From Rhizobiales bacterium 64-17 (lineage in GTDB: Bacteria; Pseudomonadota; Alphaproteobacteria; Rhizobiales; Xanthobacteraceae): a stretch of DNA of 59,150 nt. A program made the translations under genes and the position numbers. The notes under the pieces are model-generated. The model saw only the letters and a program-made list of their open reading frames with translations. It was not told the origin of the DNA and did not search any database. The number at the start of each line of letters is the position of its first letter. The stretch's first letter is position 1. Location of the stretch: positions 247,074-306,223 of the forward strand of contig MKWA01000022.1 of assembly GCA_001899285.1 (NCBI GenBank), in the 5' to 3' direction. Positions 53,849-59,150 of the stretch are shown piece by piece.

Positions 53849-54538
53849 TCAGCAATTCGGCTTGATCCAATCGCTGATTTCGTTCGGCGCCGCGAAGATC
53901 ACCGACGCGCGGTCGCCCATCATTCCGGCGCCGAGGATGGCAGGCGCGCCCTTCTCGGGCCCGTCCGGACTGGAATCGGTCTTGAACCGGAGATTGCGTT
54001 CCCAGAACTCATGCACCGTCCCGTCCGCGGTGGTCACACGATAGGTGTCGCGACAAAGCATGATGGTCTGGACGCGTTGCGACGGTGAGAGCGTGCGCAG
54101 ATTGGGAGCCGTGCCACCGCCACCCATCATGCCTCCCATGGGCATTGTCGGTTCAGTAGTCTGGTCGGAAGTAGCAGTCTGCTTGAGAAACGCGATGAGG
54201 TCTGCGCGCGTTTGTTCATTCTTGATGCCGGGAAAGGTCATCCGATTTCCGGGCACCATATGCGCAGGATCGACGAGCCATGAATCAAGCGATTGTTCGT
54301 TCCAGGTAATTTGTGCGGATTTGAGCGCCGGCGAGTAGCGTTCGAAGCTCGGGAGGCTTCCTGCACGACGTCCCCAGAGCCGTGCAAGGCTGGGCCCGGT
54401 CATATTGCGGTCGGGCGTAAGTGAATGGCAGGGCGCGCAGGCCCGAAACGCCTGCTGGCCGCGAGTGGGGTCACCTTCCGCTGCGAGAGCAGACGACGCT
54501 ACGAAGCTGACAAGGACAAGACCTAGCAAAGTGCGCAT
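53849..54538 (-). CDS. Exported c-type cytochrome with Met-rich linker
   Basis: A 229-aa protein. Signal peptide LLGLVLVSFVASSALAAE (to about residue 20), then a class I cytochrome c domain with heme site CAPCH (about 34-38) and axial Met in NRMTFPGI (about 101). After the domain comes a Met/Gly linker (PTMPMGGMMGGGG, about 138-150) and an 80-residue part ending in a single Cys. Position after cusBA suggests periplasmic electron transfer tied to copper handling (inference). ATG 54538 has GAGG six bases upstream. Confidence 0.85.
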   Translation of the reverse strand: MRTLLGLVLVSFVASSALAAEGDPTRGQQAFRACAPCHSLTPDRNMTGPSLARLWGRRAGSLPSFERYSPALKSAQITWNEQSLDSWLVDPAHMVPGNRMTFPGIKNEQTRADLIAFLKQTATSDQTTEPTMPMGGMMGGGGTAPNLRTLSPSQRVQTIMLCRDTYRVTTADGTVHEFWERNLRFKTDSSPDGPEKGAPAILGAGMMGDRASVIFAAPNEISDWIKPNC

Positions 54539-54546
54539 GACAGACC

Positions 54547-54663
54547 TCATCTGAAGAAGACGTATTTCACGAGTGCGACGATTAGGAGAACGAGCGCGAC
54601 AACGGCCAGGAGGCCGACGAGGCCCATGCTCCAACCCATGCTTCCCATCATGTCGTGCATCAT
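54547..54663 (-). CDS. 38-aa single-helix membrane peptide in the cus operon
   Basis: A tiny gene too short for ordinary gene calling. The peptide begins MMHDMMGSMGWSMG, rich in Met with one His, and continues with one membrane helix (LVGLLAVVALVLLIVALVKY) and a VFFR end. A perfect AGGAGG lies five to six bases before the ATG and overlaps the region just after the cusA stop. Met-rich N-termini are common in Cu(I)/Ag(I)-handling proteins, so a copper-binding or pump-modulating role is plausible, not shown. Confidence 0.8.
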   Translation of the reverse strand: MMHDMMGSMGWSMGLVGLLAVVALVLLIVALVKYVFFR

Positions 54664-54675
54664 CGAAGCCTCCTT

Positions 54676-57600
54676 TCATTCGGCAGCAGCCTGGAGATCG
54701 GCAGATATCCGGTCGGCTATCGGCTCCTCTTTCGCGAGCCTCCAGCCTTTGACGAGGGCGTAGATCGCAGGGATGACGACAAGGGTGAGTATGGTCGAGG
54801 ACACCATGCCACCGATCATCGGCACGGCGATGCGCTGCATGACCTCGGAGCCGGCCCCCGTGCTCCAGAGGATCGGCACCAGACCGGCCATGATGGCAAC
54901 GACAGTCATCATCTTCGGCCGCACACGCTCGACTGCACCGAGCATGATAGCCTCGTAGAGATCGGCGCGGGTGAACGCACGGCCTTCGCGGCTTCGTCGC
55001 ACCCGCACCTCCGCCATCGCCTGATCGAGATAGATCAGCATGACAACGCCGGTCTCGGCGGCGACGCCGGCAAGCGCGATGAAGCCGACTGCGACGGCAA
55101 CCGACATGTTGAAGCCGAGCCACCACATTAGCCAGACGCCTCCGACGAGCGCGAATGGCAAGGACAGCATGACGATCAGCGTCTCGGTCAGCTTACGGAA
55201 GTTGAGGTAGAGCAGCAGGAAGATGATCAGCAGCGTCACCGGCACGACGATCTTCAACCGCGCCTCCGCCCGCTGCAGATATTCGTATTGGCCACTCCAG
55301 CCGACCGAATAGCCGGGCAGCAACTTCACCGAGGCTGCGACCGCCTTCTGCGCATCGGCGACATAGCCACCGAGATCGCGGCCGTTGATATCGACATAGA
55401 TATAGGTCGCTAACTGGCCGTTCTCGGTGCGGATCGAGGTTGCGCCTCGGGTGAGTTGGACCTCCGCCACCTCGCCGAGTGGAACAGCGCCGCCACCGGG
55501 AAGCGGGACTTCCACATCCGTGGCAATTGCCTGGGGACTGGAGCGCAGAGCGCGCGGGTAGCGGATGTTCACGCCATAGCGTTCGCGCCCTTCTATTGTC
55601 GTTGTCACGGTCTCGCCGCCGAGCGCAGTGGCGATGACATCCTGCACGTCGCTGATGTTCAGGCCGTAACGGCCGAGTGCCTCCCGGTCGGGCACGATAT
55701 CGAGGTAGTAGCCGCCGATGACGCGCTCGGCATAGGCGCTCGATGTGCCGGGCACGGTGCGCAGTACTGCCTCGATCTGACGGGCGATCTTCTCCATCTC
55801 GCTAAGGTCGGTACCGAACACCTTGACGCCCACCGGCGTGCGGATGCCAGTCGAGAGCATGTCGATGCGGGCGCGGATTGGCATTGTCCAGGCATTGGAG
55901 ACGCCGGGGAATTGCAGCGCCTTATCCATCTCGGCCTTCAGGCTGTCGAGGGTGACGCCGGGCCGCCACTGGTCTTTCGGCTTCAGGTTGATGATCGTCT
56001 CGAACATCTCGGTCGGAGCGGGATCGGTCGCGGTGGCGGCGCGCCCCGCCTTGCCGTAGACGGAGTCCACCTCCGGGAACGACTTGATGATGCGATCCTG
56101 CATTTGCAGGAGTTCGGCCGCTTTGGTGATCGAGATGCCCGGTAGCGTCGTCGGCATGTAGAGCAGCGTGCCTTCGTCGAGGTCCGGCATGAACTCGGAA
56201 CCGAGTTGGCGTGCCGGCCAGACGCTGACAGTGAGAGCGGCAAGCGCGAGCAGGATCGTGAGCGTCTTTGCCTTAAGCACCCAGCGAATGACCGGCCGGT
56301 AGACCCGGATCAGGAGCCGGTTGATCGGGTTCCTGTGCTCCGGGATGATGCGCCCGCGCACGAAGATCACCATCAGCGCCGGCACCAGCGTCACGGACAG
56401 GAACGCCGCGGCTGCCATCGCAAAGGTCTTGGTGAAAGCGAGCGGGCCGAACAGCCGACCTTCCTGCGATTCCAGCGTGAAGATCGGCAGGAACGACACG
56501 GTGATGATGAGCAGGCTGAAGAACAGGGCCGGACCGACCTCGTTCGCCGCTTCGATCAGGATTTGCACCCGCGGCTTGTCAGGCGGCGCGCGCTCCAGAT
56601 GCTTGTGTGCATTTTCGATCATGACGATGGCGGCGTCGATCATCGCGCCGACGGCAATCGCGATGCCGCCCAGGCTCATGATGTTGGAGCCGAGCCCGAC
56701 GGCCTTCATGCCGACGAACGCTATCAGGATGCCGACTGGCAGCATCAGGATGGCGACGAGCGCGCTGCGCAGATGTAGCAGGAAAATGACGCAGACGAGC
56801 GCGACGTTGATGCTTTCCTCGGTCAGTGTATGCCGCAATGTGTCGATTGCCGCGTTGATAAGATGCGATCTGTCATAGACAGGAACAATCTCGGCACCGT
56901 TCGGCAGACTGCTGGCTATAGCAGCGAGGCGCTGCTTGACGTTGTCGATCACGGTCAGCGCGTTGGCACCGAAGCGCTGCAGCACAATACCGCTCGCGAC
57001 TTCTCCCTCACCATTGAGCTCGGTGATGCCGCGCCGCTCGTCTGGGCCAACCTCGACACGTGCCACATCCTTCAGCCGAAGCGGCACGCCCTGATCGCTT
57101 TTCAGAACGATGTTTTTGATGTCGGCCAGTGATTTGATGTAGCCACGGCCGCGCACCATGAACTCGAACTCCGACAGCTCCAACGTGCGGCCGCCAACGT
57201 CCTGGTTACTATTGCGCACCGCGTTGCGCACGGCGGCAAGCGAAATCCCCTGCGCGCGCAGCCGTAGTGGGTCGACCACGATGTTGTATTGTTTGACGAA
57301 GCCGCCGACGCTCGCGACCTCGGCAACGCCTTCGGCTTTCGAGGCCGCAAAACGGACCACCCAATCCTGCAGTGAGCGCAGCTCCGCAAGGCTCATCTCC
57401 TTGGCGACGACCGCATATTGGTAGACCCAGCCCACGCCGGTCGCGTCGGGCCCGAGGCCCGGTGTCACGCCGGCCGGTAGGCGCTTTGTGGCGGTGTTGA
57501 GGTATTCGAGCACGCGGCTGCGCGCCCAATAGGGATCGGTGCCATCTTCAAAGATCACATAGACGAACGAGACGCCGAAGAAGGAGAAGCCGCGCACCAC

Positions 57601-57840
57601 CTTCGACTTCGGCACCGTCAACATGGCGGTCGTCAGCGGATAGGTGACCTGGTCCTCGACCACCTGCGGCGCTTGCCCCGGATAGTCGGTGTAGACGATC
57701 ACCTGAACATCGGAGAGGTCCGGAATGGCGTCCAACGGCAGAGTCTTGAGAGAATAGATGCCGGCGGCGACGGCGAAGATGGTGCCGACGAGGATCAGAA
57801 CGAGGTTGCGGGCGGACCATGCGATCAGGCGGCCGATCAT
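54676..57840 (-). CDS. cusA: Copper/silver efflux RND transporter CusA
   Basis: A 1054-aa inner-membrane RND pump of the heavy-metal group, with 12 helices and two large periplasmic loops. The CusA-type helix-4 text GAMIDAAIVMIENAHKHLE (about residues 400-418) and FMPDLDEGTLLYMP, GVAAETGVVMLIYLD and the PLDAIPDLSDVQVIVYTDYP opening (pattern only) point to monovalent Cu/Ag rather than Co/Zn/Cd. It overlaps cusB by 4 bp and precedes the 38-aa peptide. Confidence 0.95.
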   Translation of the reverse strand: MIGRLIAWSARNLVLILVGTIFAVAAGIYSLKTLPLDAIPDLSDVQVIVYTDYPGQAPQVVEDQVTYPLTTAMLTVPKSKVVRGFSFFGVSFVYVIFEDGTDPYWARSRVLEYLNTATKRLPAGVTPGLGPDATGVGWVYQYAVVAKEMSLAELRSLQDWVVRFAASKAEGVAEVASVGGFVKQYNIVVDPLRLRAQGISLAAVRNAVRNSNQDVGGRTLELSEFEFMVRGRGYIKSLADIKNIVLKSDQGVPLRLKDVARVEVGPDERRGITELNGEGEVASGIVLQRFGANALTVIDNVKQRLAAIASSLPNGAEIVPVYDRSHLINAAIDTLRHTLTEESINVALVCVIFLLHLRSALVAILMLPVGILIAFVGMKAVGLGSNIMSLGGIAIAVGAMIDAAIVMIENAHKHLERAPPDKPRVQILIEAANEVGPALFFSLLIITVSFLPIFTLESQEGRLFGPLAFTKTFAMAAAAFLSVTLVPALMVIFVRGRIIPEHRNPINRLLIRVYRPVIRWVLKAKTLTILLALAALTVSVWPARQLGSEFMPDLDEGTLLYMPTTLPGISITKAAELLQMQDRIIKSFPEVDSVYGKAGRAATATDPAPTEMFETIINLKPKDQWRPGVTLDSLKAEMDKALQFPGVSNAWTMPIRARIDMLSTGIRTPVGVKVFGTDLSEMEKIARQIEAVLRTVPGTSSAYAERVIGGYYLDIVPDREALGRYGLNISDVQDVIATALGGETVTTTIEGRERYGVNIRYPRALRSSPQAIATDVEVPLPGGGAVPLGEVAEVQLTRGATSIRTENGQLATYIYVDINGRDLGGYVADAQKAVAASVKLLPGYSVGWSGQYEYLQRAEARLKIVVPVTLLIIFLLLYLNFRKLTETLIVMLSLPFALVGGVWLMWWLGFNMSVAVAVGFIALAGVAAETGVVMLIYLDQAMAEVRVRRSREGRAFTRADLYEAIMLGAVERVRPKMMTVVAIMAGLVPILWSTGAGSEVMQRIAVPMIGGMVSSTILTLVVIPAIYALVKGWRLAKEEPIADRISADLQAAAE

Positions 57841-59150
57841 GGCGTGTTCCCTGCCGTCATACTGCTGAGTGCCGCTTTGAGATTGCTTTCGGCGTCGATG
57901 AGGAAGTTGGCCGCAACGACGACGCGGTCGCCGGCTGCGATTCCCGACTGAATCTCGGTGTAGCCGCCGCCGCGCGTGCCGGTCTTGACCTCACGTGGCC
58001 CAAAGCGGCCGTCGCCTTTGTCGAGGATCACGATTTGCCGCGTACCGGTGTCAATCACGGCGCTGTCCGAAACCGCGGTAACGGCGCGTGTGCCGCCGGC
58101 TGCGATCTCCACATCTGCATACATATCGGGGCGCAGGAGCCCGCTGGGATTGGCGATGGCGATGCGCACCTTCGTCGTGCGGGTCGCCGGATTGACCTGC
58201 GGATAGATCAGGGCAACGCGCCCCTGGAACGCCCGTCCGAGGAGGCCGCGGACCCGGATTGTTGCCTCCTGATCCGGCGCGACGCTCGCGAGCAGATATT
58301 CCGGCACGTCGGCCAGAACCCAGACGGTCGACAGATCGGCGATGCGGAAGAGGACGTCCCCGGCCGCCATCTTCATGCCCTCGGTGGCATTGCGGAGAAG
58401 CACGACTCCGTCGCGCGGGGCATACCAGGTGAAGGTCGGCGGAACCTGACGCGTGCGGTCGATTTCGTCGATAACCTCCTTCGGCACCGCCAAATTTTCG
58501 AGACGCCGCCGCGCGACGTTGGAGCCCGGATTGATCTGGACTTGAACAGCCGCCGCGGCGATCTCGGGCGAGCGCAGTTCCAGCAGCGGCTGACCCTTGC
58601 GCACCTTGTCTCCGGTGGTGACGTTCTCCACCTTGCCGACATAGGAATCGGCCGGGACGGTTACGACCGAGACATTGCGCTCGTCCGGCTGCACCGTGCC
58701 CGGCACGCGCACCGTCTGGATGATGACACGGTCACTGACGGTCTCTGACCGGACGCCTGTACGCTGCAATTTGCCCGGCGCGATCTTGACGGTCGAGCCG
58801 TCTTCATCTTTGTCGGCATATACGGGGATGTAATCCATCCCCATGGAATCCTTCTTCGGCACCGGCGAGGTGTCGGGCAGGCCCATTGGATTGCGATAGT
58901 AGAGGATCTTCCTCGGCTCGCTGCTTGCCTGCCCCGTGGCTTTTGCGTCCGCTTCCGGCTCACCTTCGAAACGGATGTCCTCGCTCGCATGGACGGCTAG
59001 GAAGTTACGCCCATCCGCCGTGTTGCGCGGCTCAGCCGAATAAGCGGGCCGTCCATCCGGGTCGCGGTAGTAGATGATCGGCCCGGACACCATCGGGCCG
59101 ACATCGGTTGAATTTGGTGGCGTGTGCGTTGCTTGCAGCCATGGCAGGGG
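57837..59150 (-). CDS. cusB: Copper/silver efflux periplasmic adaptor CusB, partial
   Basis: The frame is open to the window edge, so the true start and membrane anchor or signal lie beyond 59150; 437 codons are seen. Two heavy-metal-binding units stand in tandem near the N-terminus: IIYYRDPDGRPAYSAEP and ILYYRNPMGLPDTSPVPKKD followed by SMGMDYIPVYADKD. The membrane-fusion domain follows (PADSYVGKVENVTTGDKVRKGQP lipoyl-like, barrel and alpha hairpin). It links CusA to an outer-membrane channel not seen in the window. It overlaps the cusA start. Confidence 0.92.
   Translation of the reverse strand, partial: PLPWLQATHTPPNSTDVGPMVSGPIIYYRDPDGRPAYSAEPRNTADGRNFLAVHASEDIRFEGEPEADAKATGQASSEPRKILYYRNPMGLPDTSPVPKKDSMGMDYIPVYADKDEDGSTVKIAPGKLQRTGVRSETVSDRVIIQTVRVPGTVQPDERNVSVVTVPADSYVGKVENVTTGDKVRKGQPLLELRSPEIAAAAVQVQINPGSNVARRRLENLAVPKEVIDEIDRTRQVPPTFTWYAPRDGVVLLRNATEGMKMAAGDVLFRIADLSTVWVLADVPEYLLASVAPDQEATIRVRGLLGRAFQGRVALIYPQVNPATRTTKVRIAIANPSGLLRPDMYADVEIAAGGTRAVTAVSDSAVIDTGTRQIVILDKGDGRFGPREVKTGTRGGGYTEIQSGIAAGDRVVVAANFLIDAESNLKAALSSMTAGNTP

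Noticed and set aside
1-59150. CRISPR array, insertion sequence, transposase or rRNA genes
   Set aside because: No regularly spaced repeats, transposase motifs or rRNA signatures were seen.

Overview
The window looks like the chromosome of a GC-rich alphaproteobacterium of the order Hyphomicrobiales, most likely the Bradyrhizobium/Rhodopseudomonas/Afipia/Nitrobacter group. The reasons are the gene order ffs-dnaX-ybaB-recR and rpmH-rnpA-yidC-engB-argB, the complete cpa/tad pilus locus with CtrA-like sites, the alphaproteobacterial forms of DnaX, NudC and YejABEF, the frequent GTG/TTG starts, and short GC-rich hairpin repeats of the kind common in that group. The assignment is by inspection; no database search was possible.

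Layout: (1) 1-5.5 kb, the end of a yejABEF-type peptide importer and a DsbA-like thiol oxidoreductase. (2) 5.5-7.7 kb, an NlpC/P60 peptidase and an M17 aminopeptidase on the minus strand. (3) 7.8-20 kb, a Tad/Flp pilus locus: a TadD-like lipoprotein, TadC, TadB, CpaF, CpaE, CpaD, CpaC, CpaB, CpaA and the Flp pilin, then a free-standing secretin-N domain protein and two TadE-like pseudopilins. (4) 20-42.7 kb, housekeeping genes: an Lrp regulator, PfkB kinase, nudC, HIT protein, 4.5S RNA, dnaX-ybaB-recR, ampG, rmuC, def-fmt-GNAT-truA, dapE-dapD, a HAD nucleotidase, argB, a methyltransferase, engB, yidC-rnpA-rpmH, an orphan sensor kinase and tRNA-Arg(ACG).

(5) Directly after tRNA-Arg the sequence looks more AT-rich and an accessory region begins that runs to the window end. 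Its first part (43.0-46.8 kb) is a tight four-gene operon: an unrecognised 189-aa protein, a QueC-like PP-loop protein with an altered loop and an intact zinc-cysteine cluster, an XRE-ImmA/IrrE protein, and a PIN-like nuclease. It has its own near-consensus promoter with repeated operator-like words. This is the best candidate in the window for an undescribed system: its parts are typical of anti-phage or toxin-antitoxin loci, but I do not recognise the combination.

The second part (46.8-53.5 kb) is an arsenic-resistance cluster: two ArsR repressors, a Cys-tailed flavoprotein, an MFS exporter, a PstS-type binding protein, a thioredoxin-type ArsC, Acr3, and a glutaredoxin-type ArsC. The third part (53.8-59.15 kb, minus strand) is a copper/silver-type CusBA RND efflux operon. 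It also encodes a 38-aa membrane peptide and a c-type cytochrome with a Met-rich linker; the cusB gene runs off the window end.
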